A stretch of DNA of 64,000 bases. Source: Methylobacillus gramineus. Lineage in GTDB: Bacteria; Pseudomonadota; Gammaproteobacteria; Burkholderiales; Methylophilaceae. Within the stretch, counting starts at the first letter, position 1, and the number at the start of each line of letters is the position of its first letter. The stretch lies in contig NZ_JAJAVE010000001.1 in the NCBI RefSeq assembly GCF_020532675.1, forward strand, positions 1,054,001 to 1,118,000, given 5' to 3'. Positions 28,754 to 37,651 of this stretch are shown one piece after another. Under the pieces are notes generated by a model. The model searched no databases, was not told the origin of the DNA, and saw nothing but the letters and a program-made list of their open reading frames with translations. The translations under genes were made by a program, and so were the position numbers.

Positions 28754-29146
28754 ATGAAAAATCTCATCATATTAATCTTGCTGACCTACTCTAGCCTGGG
28801 GCTTGCTCTTGATTGTGAAAACGCATCTAGCACACCTGATATAAATGCTTGTGGAAAAATCGAATTAGACAAAATAGAGCTGGAATTAAACCAAGTTTAT
28901 AACCGCGTATTAAAAATGATGGATGAAATAAGCAAAGCACCATCGAACATCGCTGATAAATCTAAGCTAAAGAAGAGTTTTGTTGATGCCCAACGACTTT
29001 GGGTTAAATTCAGAGAGGCTGATTGTGGCACAACCTATACTTTATGGTCTGATGGAACGATACGCGGGAGTATGTATCTGTCTTGCATGATGGACAGGGC
29101 AAATAAGCGCATCAAAGAATTAAAGGACTATGAAGAACGCCCCTAA
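28754..29146 (+). CDS. Integron cassette: LprI-family (DUF1311) secreted protein
   Basis: A 130-residue protein with a cleavable signal peptide (about 1-19, ending GLALD). The mature part matches the lysozyme-inhibitor LprI N-terminal family: DCENAS, INACGKIELDKIELELNQVY, FVDAQRLWVKFREADC, then a late Cys (YLSCMMDRANKRIKEL). Four conserved cysteines are present and probably form two disulfides in the periplasm. It starts 6 bases after attC 5 and ends in CCCTAACCC, which may be the start of a degenerate last attC (to about 29200). LprI in Mycobacterium inhibits lysozyme; most DUF1311 proteins are untested. Confidence 0.82.
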   Translation: MKNLIILILLTYSSLGLALDCENASSTPDINACGKIELDKIELELNQVYNRVLKMMDEISKAPSNIADKSKLKKSFVDAQRLWVKFREADCGTTYTLWSDGTIRGSMYLSCMMDRANKRIKELKDYEERP

Positions 29147-29259
29147 CCCATCATTCACGCAGGATCTTTTACGGCACTCTGAATCACTCATCACCTCCTA
29201 AACACTGCATAACAAATAATGGCCAGACTGAATCATTTTCAACCTGGCAGTTAAGCTCA

Positions 29260-29265
29260 TATAAT
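29260..29265 (+). promoter_or_regulatory. Consensus -10 element close to a start codon
   Basis: A perfect TATAAT only 6 bases before ATG 29272, with TTTTCA at 29236-29241 (spacer 18) as a fair -35. Transcription would start at or within a base or two of the ATG, implying a leaderless message. No Shine-Dalgarno is present (the bases before ATG are CCCCC). Confidence 0.5.
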
Positions 29266-29271
29266 CCCCCC

Positions 29272-29427
29272 ATGCAAAAGAATCATAAAGAAATACTCAA
29301 TCTTGGCATTGCTACTGTAGTGGGCACTGTACTTGGCGTGACATTGGAAAACCTGGGGCTAGGCATTGCCGTGGGCATTGTGTTGGGCATCGCCTTGTCT
29401 TTCCTGAACAAGCCTGGCAAGGATTGA
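29272..29427 (+). CDS. Small glycine-rich membrane protein (51 residues)
   Basis: ATG 29272 to TGA 29427. After a basic start (MQKNHKEI) the chain is one or two hydrophobic helices rich in small residues (GIATVVGTVLGVTL, LGLGIAVGIVLGIAL), a glycine-zipper-like pattern, and it ends KPGKD. It was identified from the sequence by its perfect upstream -10 box and the membrane-protein composition. The family is unknown. Expression is probably leaderless. Confidence 0.6.
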   Translation: MQKNHKEILNLGIATVVGTVLGVTLENLGLGIAVGIVLGIALSFLNKPGKD

Positions 29428-29461
29428 GGCTTAGCTAGCTTAGTCTTGCTCCAGACCCTAT

Positions 29462-30091
29462 ATGAACCTCAAGAGTCCCGTTATGTCTCGCACTGCTCCC
29501 CTGCTGTTTGCTTCTTTCCTGCTGGTTGGACTGCTTATCCTTTCTGGCTGGCATCCCTATGACCGCACCACATGGCTGATGGAAGTTGTCCCGGTCATCA
29601 TCGTATTGCCATTGTTGTGGGCTACCTATCCACGCTATCCCTTGACCACATTGCTATATGTGCTGATTTTTGCTCATGCACTGGTACTGATATTGGGAGG
29701 CGCTTATACCTATGCACGGGTGCCGTTGGGTTTTGAAATAGCCCATTTTCTTGATCTGGAACGCAACCCTTACGACAAGATCGGGCACTTTACCCAAGGC
29801 TTTGTGCCAGCCATTGCAGCGCGCGAAATCCTGTTGCGAGGTGGCTATGTCAAAGGACGCAAGATGCTGGCGTTTCTGGTGATATGTGTTGTGCTCGCCG
29901 TCAGCGCTAGTTACGAGCTGATTGAATGGGCGGCAGCGCTCATCATGAATCAGGGTGCAGAGGAATTTCTGGGCACACAGGGCGATCCTTGGGATACGCA
30001 ATCAGATATGTTTTTTGCCTTGATTGGCGCGACTGTATCTCTGCTGTTGCTGTCAAGACTACATGATCACGAACTGGCAAAACAACATTAA
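29462..30091 (+). CDS. DUF2238 (YjdF-like) inner-membrane protein
   Basis: A 209-residue protein with about six transmembrane helices. The conserved segments match DUF2238: GGAYTYARVPLG, RNPYDKIGHFTQGFVPAIAAREILLR, SYELIEWAAA and GTQGDPWDTQSDMFFALIGA. Charged residues within these motifs (D, H, E, D) suggest an enzymatic or transport core, but the family's function is not established. It starts at ATG 29462; ATG 29483 is a possible alternative. Confidence 0.88.
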   Translation: MNLKSPVMSRTAPLLFASFLLVGLLILSGWHPYDRTTWLMEVVPVIIVLPLLWATYPRYPLTTLLYVLIFAHALVLILGGAYTYARVPLGFEIAHFLDLERNPYDKIGHFTQGFVPAIAAREILLRGGYVKGRKMLAFLVICVVLAVSASYELIEWAAALIMNQGAEEFLGTQGDPWDTQSDMFFALIGATVSLLLLSRLHDHELAKQH

Positions 30092-30139
30092 TTGCGCATT
30101 AACCTATATGCCGCACCAAGTCATGGAAAGAATAAGTAA

Positions 30140-30652
30140 ATGAAGTTTACATCAGCGCTTGTATGCTTAAGCTTGGTGATGATGGTCAGTGGAAAAAGTA
30201 TGGCAGCACCTGTGACGCCCAAACCGCTGGCGGTCCAGATTGAACACCTGGTCAGCTTGCTCAGTGATGGCGATGCTGTTGGCTATCCTGAGGCCACCCA
30301 ATTTCAGGTGCTGAAAATCCGTAAAAACCAGGAAATCACATTGGCGGTGCTGACAGTTGAAGGATTTGGCGGTGGCAATAATTTCAGGCAATACCTGGCA
30401 GCATTTTCCTTAGAAACAACCAATGCAGGTAAAGCACACTACTCGCTGCTTGATGTGATCCCGATTGGCGCAGGTGGTTGGCGTAGCATAGATAAACTGC
30501 ATGCCAACATGATCGGGGAAACGAAAAATGGCGGTGTCAATTTCACAATGAAAGCGCTGGAAAACCTGTCGGATGACGCGCCCAATTTTCCCAGCAAAAA
30601 AGTCACGCTCAAGCTTACGCTTGAAAATGCACGCCTGAAGGAATCGAAGTAA
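30140..30652 (+). CDS. Hypothetical secreted protein
   Basis: A 170-residue protein with a clear signal peptide (about 1-22, ending KSMAAP). The mature part is mixed alpha/beta and contains EGFGGGNNFRQYLAAF and VIPIGAGGWRSID; no domain is recognised. Probably periplasmic. It is 48 bp downstream of the DUF2238 gene in the same direction and may share its transcript. Function unknown. Confidence 0.72.
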   Translation: MKFTSALVCLSLVMMVSGKSMAAPVTPKPLAVQIEHLVSLLSDGDAVGYPEATQFQVLKIRKNQEITLAVLTVEGFGGGNNFRQYLAAFSLETTNAGKAHYSLLDVIPIGAGGWRSIDKLHANMIGETKNGGVNFTMKALENLSDDAPNFPSKKVTLKLTLENARLKESK

Positions 30653-30721
30653 ATACGACAGTTGATCATGTCACAATGCAGGTTCTCCGTTAAACACCCG
30701 ACTTAGCCAAGGACTCAATCC

Positions 30722-31414
30722 ATGTCTTTATCCGACTCACAGAAAATTGCCATTTTTGACCGCATCTGGGATGAATACGTTAAGACGCATGGACTGGGTG
30801 GCATGGCAAAAGGTGATTTTGATGCGCTCTTGCTCTGGGAATATGCCAAGGCCACACAACAAGTTGATGCATTCAGCTTAAGCTCAACATTCAAGATTCG
30901 AGAGTCCCGTGCCAAAAGCCTGCTGGATAGCGCCTCCATCAAGTTCGACCAGATAGAGCAAGATGCAGCCTGGTCACAATTACTGAGTGGCTTGCAGGAT
31001 GTCGAATTTCTCGTAGAAAGCCTGGAGCGGGGTCAGATGCGCTTTCATCTCAAGACGCCTTTACTGTTCCGTCATCTGCAGAATCAGGCACGTGCAATGG
31101 ATGACAGTTTTAGTTTCAATACAGCGTCTGAATATGTCATCGGCAACTTGCAAACCCTTTACCGCATTCTGGATGTCAGCTGGGAGGAGCATGCATATGG
31201 TTCGAACTGGCAAGGTGAACAACTGGTGCAGGAGCGTGAAAAAATCAAGAAAATCATCGGCAAGATCGGCCAAAATATTTCCAGCAACCATTTACAGGCA
31301 TTGAAATCTGCCAAGAAATCCAGCCTCCCAGGCATGATTGAATATGGCAGCAGGCTTTCTGGAATAGGCCGTTTTATCAAGGAGCTAGTACAGCTCGTGC
31401 ACCAAGCAAGTTAA
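30722..31414 (+). CDS. Hypothetical cytoplasmic protein
   Basis: A 230-residue soluble, largely helical protein without signal peptide or membrane helix. A central segment, LDSASIKFDQIEQDAAWSQL, is followed by a helical C-terminal half with REKIKKIIGKIGQNIS. The N-terminus (ALLLWEYAKATQ) might form a small helical domain. No family is recognised. It stands alone between the unknown secreted protein and the PEP-CTERM gene. Confidence 0.68.
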   Translation: MSLSDSQKIAIFDRIWDEYVKTHGLGGMAKGDFDALLLWEYAKATQQVDAFSLSSTFKIRESRAKSLLDSASIKFDQIEQDAAWSQLLSGLQDVEFLVESLERGQMRFHLKTPLLFRHLQNQARAMDDSFSFNTASEYVIGNLQTLYRILDVSWEEHAYGSNWQGEQLVQEREKIKKIIGKIGQNISSNHLQALKSAKKSSLPGMIEYGSRLSGIGRFIKELVQLVHQAS

Positions 31415-31783
31415 GACTGCAATCTCCTGTATACAACATCCTCAATGAGCAGGGCAATCCACTCCCGGCCCTGCTTCAATCGAAATCTCGCTTTTTAGTA
31501 ATAACCCTCCCTCACAGATGATCACGAGCACGCTCTCTTGTGTGAAAAGTTTTGATCCTGCCCCAGCAATACACTGCATAGCTTAATACCCATGATATGA
31601 AACGGGTTGACACAGCAAAATAAATATACATAATACAAATCATTCTTATTTTGATTTATATTAATTAAAAATAAGAAGCTGGCTAGCACCTCTGCTTTCA
31701 TTGCATTGTTGCGGCCAAATCACACCAGGGTATTTCATTGGGAAATGCCAAGTGTATTTTCATCCATTAGGGGAATTAAAAAA
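31415..31783. other. Intergenic region upstream of the PEP-CTERM gene
   Basis: A 369-base gap. The right half is strongly AT-rich and contains a sigma70-like promoter, a Fur-box-like site and a perfect 10-bp inverted repeat (31643-31652 with 31668-31677, TTCTTATTTT and AAAATAAGAA). No conserved coding frame was seen in the left half. Confidence 0.6.
31607..31653 (+). promoter_or_regulatory. Sigma70-like promoter with overlapping Fur-box-like sequence
   Basis: TTGACA at 31607-31612 and TAATAC at 31631-31636, separated by 18 bases, form a good sigma70 promoter for the downstream PEP-CTERM gene. Overlapping and following the -10 is ACAAATCATTCTTATTTT (31635-31652). Its complement, AAAATAAGAATGATTTGT, resembles proteobacterial Fur boxes; by my count it matches 11 of 17 core positions of the classical consensus. 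Iron-dependent repression is inferred, not shown. Confidence 0.45.
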
Positions 31784-32470
31784 ATGAATATTGGAATTGT
31801 CCGTTTTATTGCTGGTGCCACCTTGTTCGCTGCCGCCACGCTTGCACAAGCTAACACTACTCACGCTACGTTCATTGACATTGCAGACTCTGTTTCTTTT
31901 GATGGCTGGAATCAGCTGAACCGTGCTCGTGTGGATGCTAATGGTAACGCCAGCCCACTGACTTCAGCACAATTGGCAGCTGGTACTGCTGGTAACGTGG
32001 CTGGCTCTGGCGATGCATCGCTCAAACTGCTATCCGGCGGATACTATCCAGCAGGTTTTGGTCTTTATGGCGATGGTCGCCTGACATTCACAGACAATAC
32101 CGTTGCCAGCAACATCAGCTCTATTGCATTCCAAGGCATCATCAATGATTTCGATGCGTCGTTTGGCGGCACGCCATTCAGCCTGACTTTAAGTTACAAC
32201 AATGGTAACCAAGCTCTCAAAGGGTCTCTTGTTAATTTCGTGAACACAGACACTGCTGCTGATTACTATTATTTCACATGGGATTTGACCGGTATCGCAT
32301 CCCCAATTACTTCTTACACCCTCAATTTCAATATCGGCTTTTCTCAATCTCTAGCATTCCAGGTTGACCAGGTCGCTGCAGTACCAGAACCAGAAACCTA
32401 TGCCATGCTGATGCTGGGTCTGGGCGTCATGGGCTTTGCTGCGCGTCGTCGTACTAACCCGAAAATCTAG
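31784..32470 (+). CDS. PEP-CTERM sorting-domain protein
   Basis: A 228-residue exported protein. It has a signal peptide at about 1-24 (FIAGATLFAAATLAQA), a beta-rich middle (about 30-195) with no recognised catalytic motif, and a C-terminal PEP-CTERM tripartite signal: VPEPETYAM, a hydrophobic helix (LMLGLGVMGFAA) and the basic tail RRRT. Exosortase would process it and target it to the envelope or exopolysaccharide; no exosortase gene is in the window. The start is ATG 31784, which has AGGGGAATT as ribosome site. An open frame from 31706 is rejected as lacking a signal. Expression may be iron-responsive. Confidence 0.9.
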   Translation: MNIGIVRFIAGATLFAAATLAQANTTHATFIDIADSVSFDGWNQLNRARVDANGNASPLTSAQLAAGTAGNVAGSGDASLKLLSGGYYPAGFGLYGDGRLTFTDNTVASNISSIAFQGIINDFDASFGGTPFSLTLSYNNGNQALKGSLVNFVNTDTAADYYYFTWDLTGIASPITSYTLNFNIGFSQSLAFQVDQVAAVPEPETYAMLMLGLGVMGFAARRRTNPKI

Positions 32471-32495
32471 TTTCCCGTTCTATTTGCAAAAGCCT

Positions 32496-32517
32496 GAAGC
32501 ACTGCTTGCAGTGCTTC
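32496..32517 (+). terminator. Terminator after the PEP-CTERM gene
   Basis: A perfect 9-bp stem, GAAGCACTG with CAGTGCTTC, and a CTTG loop, followed by TTTCATTT. It begins 25 bases after the stop codon. Confidence 0.75.
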
Positions 32518-32617
32518 TTTCATTTCCCCTTGCCCCTAGCTCACATTGATCACGATAACTGCCAACACAATCAGGTTAAAATAAAGGCTTGTTGACTCTG
32601 CTGGATAAATAACAACA

Positions 32618-34240
32618 ATGTGGTCCGATCTATTCATGGGGCTTGGTGCCATTGGTTTGATGCTGCTAGGCATCGACTGGATGACCAATGGCCTGAAAAC
32701 TGCCGCCGGGCCTAGCTTTATGCAATTGTTACAACGCTGGACGGGCAAGCCTTTTCAAGGAATTTTTATTGGCGGTTTAAGCACTTTGGCAGTGCAATCC
32801 TCCACCGCGATCACGGTGACCACCATTGGTTTCGTCAATGCCAATATCCTCTCATTATCTGCTGCTGCCTTCGTCATTTATGGCAGCAATCTTGGCAGCT
32901 CCTTGAGCGCATGGGTGGTGGCCTGGTTAGGTGGTAATTTCAAACTGGACACGATGGCGCTACCTATTCTTGGTATTGCCGTCATGTTGAAACTATTCAG
33001 CAAGCAACGTCGAAGAAAAGGCCTGGGCGAAGCTCTGACAGGCTTTGCCTTATTATTTCTTGGCCTGGGTTATCTCAAGACCAGCTTTGATGCCACGTTT
33101 ATTAATATCGATTTCAGTGCGCTTACCAGCCTCGGTGTTTGGGGTATCTTACTTTCTACACTGGTTGGCATTCTGCTGACCGTCGTCATGCAGGCTTCAC
33201 TGGCGGTGATTGCCTTGGTCATTACCGCGGTTTCAACAGGCGCAGTGCCGCTGGAGATTGGCGCAGCTGTCGTGATTGGCTCCAATATCGGCACCACCTC
33301 TACAGCTTTATTGGCCACACTGGCAGCCACGGCAAAGGCAAAGCGCCTGGCCAGCCTCCATGTATTATTCAACCTGTTAACCGGTATTGTAGCGTTGTTA
33401 CTGCTCAAACCCTTGTTATGGGGTATTCATGAAATAGGCCTGCTGCTGTTTAACGATACTCAGCCCCAATTCATCCTGGCTTTGTTCCATACCTTGTTTA
33501 ACCTGCTTGGCGTCATCCTGATGTATCCGCTCACCCCTCTGCTGCTGAAATGGTTGGATACCAAATTTAGGACTGCAAGCCATTTGGCATCCTTCAGCCT
33601 TGATAGCTCCAGCCTGGCCATCCCAAGCCTGGCAATCAAGGCCATGAGTATGGAGGGAATACGCACCGGACAATTGATTGCGCGACAAGCGTTGAGCATC
33701 ACAGAAAACAATGGACTGAATGCGCAATTACAGGAAGATACCCGGCAATTATTACAAAACCTGAACCAATATACGGCCAAACTGGCACAGCAAAGCCTAT
33801 CGGCTGAGGAAGCCGAGTTATTGAATATGCTGGTACAAAACCAGTTACGTTTATCCATGGCATTGCAGTTACTGCCCAGCCTGGCCAAACATCTCAACAG
33901 GGACGACCAGGCATTTGTGCTGGAAATCCCTTACTGGAAGACCTTTATCAGCAGCAAACTCCCAGAAGAAACCAAGATACTGCATCAGGCATACAAAGAC
34001 CTGGTCAAACAGCGGCAACTGAAAAAGCAGCATATTCTTGAGCAGGTGTTGCATGCAGGCCTTGCCAATGATTCTGGAGGCGATAACTTGCTGAGACTGG
34101 CAGAAACGCGTCGATTTAACCAGCAGCTGACTAAAGCCATTCTAGCCTTCAGCTCACTACCATCCAATACCAGCCGCGACCAGCAGCACAATCAGGATGA
34201 ATCAGAAGAGGAGCTGCTGGAAGAAACCGCTGGCAATTAA
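32618..34240 (+). CDS. Na+/phosphate cotransporter family protein with PhoU-like tail
   Basis: A 540-residue membrane protein. The N-terminal two thirds (about 1-320) hold the two inverted NaPi-II repeats with the signature Gln-Ser-Ser motif in GLSTLAVQSSTAITVTTIG and the second-repeat GSNIGTTSTALLATL. The C-terminal 200 residues are a soluble helical region (PhoU-like) common in bacterial members. It would import phosphate with sodium at the inner membrane. No phosphate-regulon genes are adjacent. It converges with the methyltransferase gene, with 5 bp between the stops and no clear terminator. Confidence 0.9.
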   Translation: MWSDLFMGLGAIGLMLLGIDWMTNGLKTAAGPSFMQLLQRWTGKPFQGIFIGGLSTLAVQSSTAITVTTIGFVNANILSLSAAAFVIYGSNLGSSLSAWVVAWLGGNFKLDTMALPILGIAVMLKLFSKQRRRKGLGEALTGFALLFLGLGYLKTSFDATFINIDFSALTSLGVWGILLSTLVGILLTVVMQASLAVIALVITAVSTGAVPLEIGAAVVIGSNIGTTSTALLATLAATAKAKRLASLHVLFNLLTGIVALLLLKPLLWGIHEIGLLLFNDTQPQFILALFHTLFNLLGVILMYPLTPLLLKWLDTKFRTASHLASFSLDSSSLAIPSLAIKAMSMEGIRTGQLIARQALSITENNGLNAQLQEDTRQLLQNLNQYTAKLAQQSLSAEEAELLNMLVQNQLRLSMALQLLPSLAKHLNRDDQAFVLEIPYWKTFISSKLPEETKILHQAYKDLVKQRQLKKQHILEQVLHAGLANDSGGDNLLRLAETRRFNQQLTKAILAFSSLPSNTSRDQQHNQDESEEELLEETAGN

Positions 34241-34245
34241 ACCCA

Positions 34246-35379
34246 TCAAGCAGCTTTCAGCCGCCAGAGAGAGGTCACCTCTGCTGCACGCGCTGTATGA
34301 AGAGGATCATTGCTGTCAGAAGCCCGTGCATGGCGCGGCTTGATATCCGCTTTATCCACCACCTGTAAACCAGCCGCAGCAATGAGTTCAAGCAATGTAT
34401 CTCGCGTACGCAGGCCAAGGTGTTCTGCAATGTCTGACATGATGAGCCAGCCTTCCCCTTCTGGTTCAAGATGTTCCACCAGGCCGCTGAGGAAACCTTT
34501 AAGCATGATGCTGTCAGGATCGTAAATCGCATATTCGATGGCCGCATTGGGGCGTGCTGGCAACCAGGGCGGATTACAGACAATCAAGGGCGCACGTCCG
34601 ACGGGAAACAAATCCGCCTTGATGATCTCAACCTGCTGCCCCAAACGCAAATTCCGTATATTGTCTCGCGCACAGGCAAGGGATCTATCATCCTGATCAG
34701 TGGCAATCACCTGCTTGACCCCACGCTTTGCCAACAATGCCGCCAATACGCCACTGCCAGTACCAATATCAAATGCAAGCGCCTGAGAAGGCAGTGGCGC
34801 TTCGGCCACCAGATCGACATATTCGCCGCGCACTGGCGAGAAGACGCCATAGTGAGGGTGAATGCGCGCCTCCAATGCAGGTACCTCTACGCCCTTTTTA
34901 CGCCACTCATAAGCCCCAATCACGCCCTGCAACTCACGCAGCGACACCACCGAAACACCCCTGGCATCACCATAAGCCTGAATGCAGGCTTGCTGAGTGT
35001 CAGGAGCACGACGCAATTTAATGCTGTAATCCGCCTCCAGGGTGACTAGCAACATGCCCAGCACGCGTGAACGCTGTGACTGTGCCTGGCGATTCAGATG
35101 AAATGCCTCAGCAGGGTTGGAGGAGGTTTTTGCCGGCTTGCGATCTATACGGCGTACAATGGCCTGCAATAATTGACGTGCATTCTGGAAATCTCCCCGC
35201 CATAGCAAGGCAGTCCCTTCACAAGCCATGCGGTAAGCCACATCCGCCTTCATGGCATCATCGGCAATCACGACCTTGGCAGGTGGCTTTGCATGGTTTT
35301 CCGAGCGCCAGATGGCAGAATATGCTTGCTCACCCTCTTGCCAGTGTATAAAGGGGATGGTCAATTCGTCACTCAACAT
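34246..35379 (-). CDS. Class I SAM-dependent methyltransferase
   Basis: A 377-residue protein with an N-terminal domain of about 170 residues and a C-terminal Rossmann methyltransferase domain. Motif I is FDIGTGSGVLAALLAKRG (about 203-220), the acidic loop is ATDQDDRSLACARDN, and the catalytic motif is IVCNPPWLPARP (NPPW 269-272). NPPW/NPPY is characteristic of enzymes that methylate an exocyclic nitrogen, such as RsmC/RlmG or PrmC. The target (rRNA, protein glutamine or DNA) cannot be decided from the sequence. Confidence 0.82.
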   Translation of the reverse strand: MLSDELTIPFIHWQEGEQAYSAIWRSENHAKPPAKVVIADDAMKADVAYRMACEGTALLWRGDFQNARQLLQAIVRRIDRKPAKTSSNPAEAFHLNRQAQSQRSRVLGMLLVTLEADYSIKLRRAPDTQQACIQAYGDARGVSVVSLRELQGVIGAYEWRKKGVEVPALEARIHPHYGVFSPVRGEYVDLVAEAPLPSQALAFDIGTGSGVLAALLAKRGVKQVIATDQDDRSLACARDNIRNLRLGQQVEIIKADLFPVGRAPLIVCNPPWLPARPNAAIEYAIYDPDSIMLKGFLSGLVEHLEPEGEGWLIMSDIAEHLGLRTRDTLLELIAAAGLQVVDKADIKPRHARASDSNDPLHTARAAEVTSLWRLKAA

Positions 35380-35523
35380 AGAACTTTCTTGATGGCTATA
35401 CCGTCATTAAACTGCATGTATTAAAAAAATAATATCAATATCCGGTCGTCATTAGAACATGGAATAGCTTGCCCTACATGATCGGATACCCTTTCCGCAT
35501 TACCCAACAAAGGAACCCTGCTC

Positions 35524-36843
35524 ATGCAACGTATTATTTTGCCCGCTATGCTCGCCATCTCATTGAGCGCTTGTGGCGATGTCGCCAAACTCCCCGTTTC
35601 ATCTGGCATGGGCCCTAAGCCTGAACTGCCTGAACCCAGAAGCACCCTGATCCCTACTGTCCATATCGCCGAAGCCATTGGCTGGTCTGACAATGCCACT
35701 CCCCACTCTGCCGAAGGTACTGCTGTCACGGTTTTTGCCCGGGAACTTGATCACCCAAGATGGCTGTACCAGTTGCCCAATGGAGATGTCCTGGTGGCAG
35801 AAAGCAACAGCCCACCCAAGGGCGAGAGTGGATTCAGCCTGCGCGGCTGGTTTGCTGGAAAATTCATGAAAAAGGCGGGTGCCGGGACTGAAAGCGCGAA
35901 TCGCATCACTTTGCTGCGCGATACCGATGGCGATGGTATTGCCGATCAGCGCTCAATCTTCCTCAAAGACTTACATTCTCCATTTGGCATGACCTTGATT
36001 GGCAATACGTTTTACGTAGCGAATGCCGATGCAGTGGTCACTTTTCCGTATGTCGAGGGCGCTACCACGATCAGCACACCGCCGACGACCCTGGTGACAT
36101 TGCCAAGCTTGCCATTGAACCATCATTGGACCAAGAACCTGATTGCAAATCAGGATGGCAGCAAGCTCTATGTCACGGTGGGATCCAATAGCAATATTGG
36201 GGAAAATGGCATGGAGATCGAAGAAGGCCGTGCCGCCATCTGGGAAGTGGATACCAAGAGTGGCGAGCACCGTATTTTTGCATCAGGCCTGCGCAACCCG
36301 AATGGCCTGGCCTGGGAGCCTGATAGTAATAGTCTCTGGGTCGCCGTGAATGAACGCGATGAAATAGGCAGCGATCTGGTACCCGACTATATTACCTCGG
36401 TTCAGGATGGCGGATTTTATGGCTGGCCTTACAGCTATTATGGCAATCATGTCGATGGTCGTGTGCAGCCAGAAAAACCGGAGCTGGTTGCTAAAGCAAT
36501 TGTGCCAGATTATGCCCTGGGACCTCATACCGCCTCACTGGGTCTGACTGCAGCCAAGGGCAACACCCTTCCCGCCCAATTTGCCAACGGGATGTTTATT
36601 GGCCAGCATGGCTCATGGAACCGTAACCCTCACAGCGGCTACAAGGTCATCTTTGTGCCATTTGAAGCAGGCAAACCTTCCGGCAATGCAAAGGATGTAC
36701 TCACTGGCTTCCTCAACCATAAGGGAGAAGCGCAAGGTCGACCTGTCGGTGTACTGGTAGATCAGAAAGGTGGCCTGCTGGTCGCTGATGATGTGGGCAA
36801 CACAATCTGGCGTGTCACCGCAGATAATACGGGCAGAAATTAA
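35524..36843 (+). CDS. PQQ-type sugar (sorbosone/glucose) dehydrogenase-like lipoprotein
   Basis: A 439-residue exported lipoprotein with lipobox LSAC at about residue 17. The remainder is a six-bladed beta-propeller of the glucose/sorbosone dehydrogenase family: [71 protein letters not shown], and [20 protein letters not shown] near the end. Soluble members use PQQ and calcium to oxidise sugars in the periplasm. Whether this one is active is uncertain. PQQ-dependent enzymes fit a methylotroph, but no PQQ synthesis gene is nearby. Confidence 0.88.
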   Translation: MQRIILPAMLAISLSACGDVAKLPVSSGMGPKPELPEPRSTLIPTVHIAEAIGWSDNATPHSAEGTAVTVFARELDHPRWLYQLPNGDVLVAESNSPPKGESGFSLRGWFAGKFMKKAGAGTESANRITLLRDTDGDGIADQRSIFLKDLHSPFGMTLIGNTFYVANADAVVTFPYVEGATTISTPPTTLVTLPSLPLNHHWTKNLIANQDGSKLYVTVGSNSNIGENGMEIEEGRAAIWEVDTKSGEHRIFASGLRNPNGLAWEPDSNSLWVAVNERDEIGSDLVPDYITSVQDGGFYGWPYSYYGNHVDGRVQPEKPELVAKAIVPDYALGPHTASLGLTAAKGNTLPAQFANGMFIGQHGSWNRNPHSGYKVIFVPFEAGKPSGNAKDVLTGFLNHKGEAQGRPVGVLVDQKGGLLVADDVGNTIWRVTADNTGRN

Positions 36844-36880
36844 TAACAATCCTGAGCGAGGACCGAGAGTTTTTCCCGAC

Positions 36881-36915
36881 ATGCCAGGCGAGCCCCTAGA
36901 AGGCTTGCCTGGCAT
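36881..36915 (+). terminator. Terminator after the sugar dehydrogenase-like gene
   Basis: A 14-bp stem, ATGCCAGGCGAGCC with GGCTTGCCTGGCAT (one G-T wobble), with a 7-base loop, followed by TTTTCTT. It starts 38 bases past the stop codon. Confidence 0.85.
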
Positions 36916-36999
36916 TTTCTTCACGTGCTCTAATCTGCCATCGTCAGTGAGTTGCTGTATCCGCTGACTCCTCATCACACAGATTACGGGATCCTGAAA

Positions 37000-37542
37000 A
37001 TGGCAAAACTACTTGCAATGCTTACCCTCTGCACACTGTTCAGTATGCAATCCGCAGTTGCCGCCAAAGAAGAGAAGGATGAAGCACGCAATGCTGCCAC
37101 CCAGTTCTATCAGGATTATGCCGCATTACAGAATACCAACAAGGTAACTGGACTTCCCAACATGACACAGCTGGATGCCATTGCACAGCACTTCATCCCC
37201 AAGCTGCATCGCATTTTCTATATTGCCCTGCGTGAACAGCATCGTTGCAAAACGCGTGATAAACATGCGCCATGGACCAGTGGCGATATTTTCAGCTCCA
37301 GCGACGAAGGCTTTAGCACATTCAGCGTTGATCCCAGCATTGCCAACCAGTTTGGACGCCAGGCGACAGTGCATTTCAAGTTAGACCATAATGGCATCAG
37401 CAAAACCTGGACTGACGAGGTGGTTCTGCGCAAGGAAAATGGCCAATGGATGATCTACGACATTGAGTATCACGCGCCATTTGCCGCCAGAAAAACAGGC
37501 AAAAGCCTGCAATCGACGATAGACAAGAACCCAGCGTGTTAA
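37000..37542 (+). CDS. DUF3828-like secreted protein
   Basis: A 180-residue exported protein with a signal peptide (about 1-22, ending SAVAAK). The mature domain resembles DUF3828 / NTF2-like lipoprotein families: an early helix with ATQFYQDYAAL and a late beta pair, VVLRKENGQWMIYDIEY. Two cysteines, one central (RCKTR) and one C-terminal, might form a disulfide. ATG 37000 is chosen because it gives a signal peptide; an open frame begins at 36952. Function unknown. Confidence 0.72.
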   Translation: MAKLLAMLTLCTLFSMQSAVAAKEEKDEARNAATQFYQDYAALQNTNKVTGLPNMTQLDAIAQHFIPKLHRIFYIALREQHRCKTRDKHAPWTSGDIFSSSDEGFSTFSVDPSIANQFGRQATVHFKLDHNGISKTWTDEVVLRKENGQWMIYDIEYHAPFAARKTGKSLQSTIDKNPAC

Positions 37543-37651
37543 AATACTGACTTGAGGCCTGCCAGCCTGCGTTTAATGCCACGGGCAGGCTGTATCGAGA
37601 ATTCAGTAAAACGGTTTAACATATTGATGAAGTATGTCCGGGAGCTGCACC

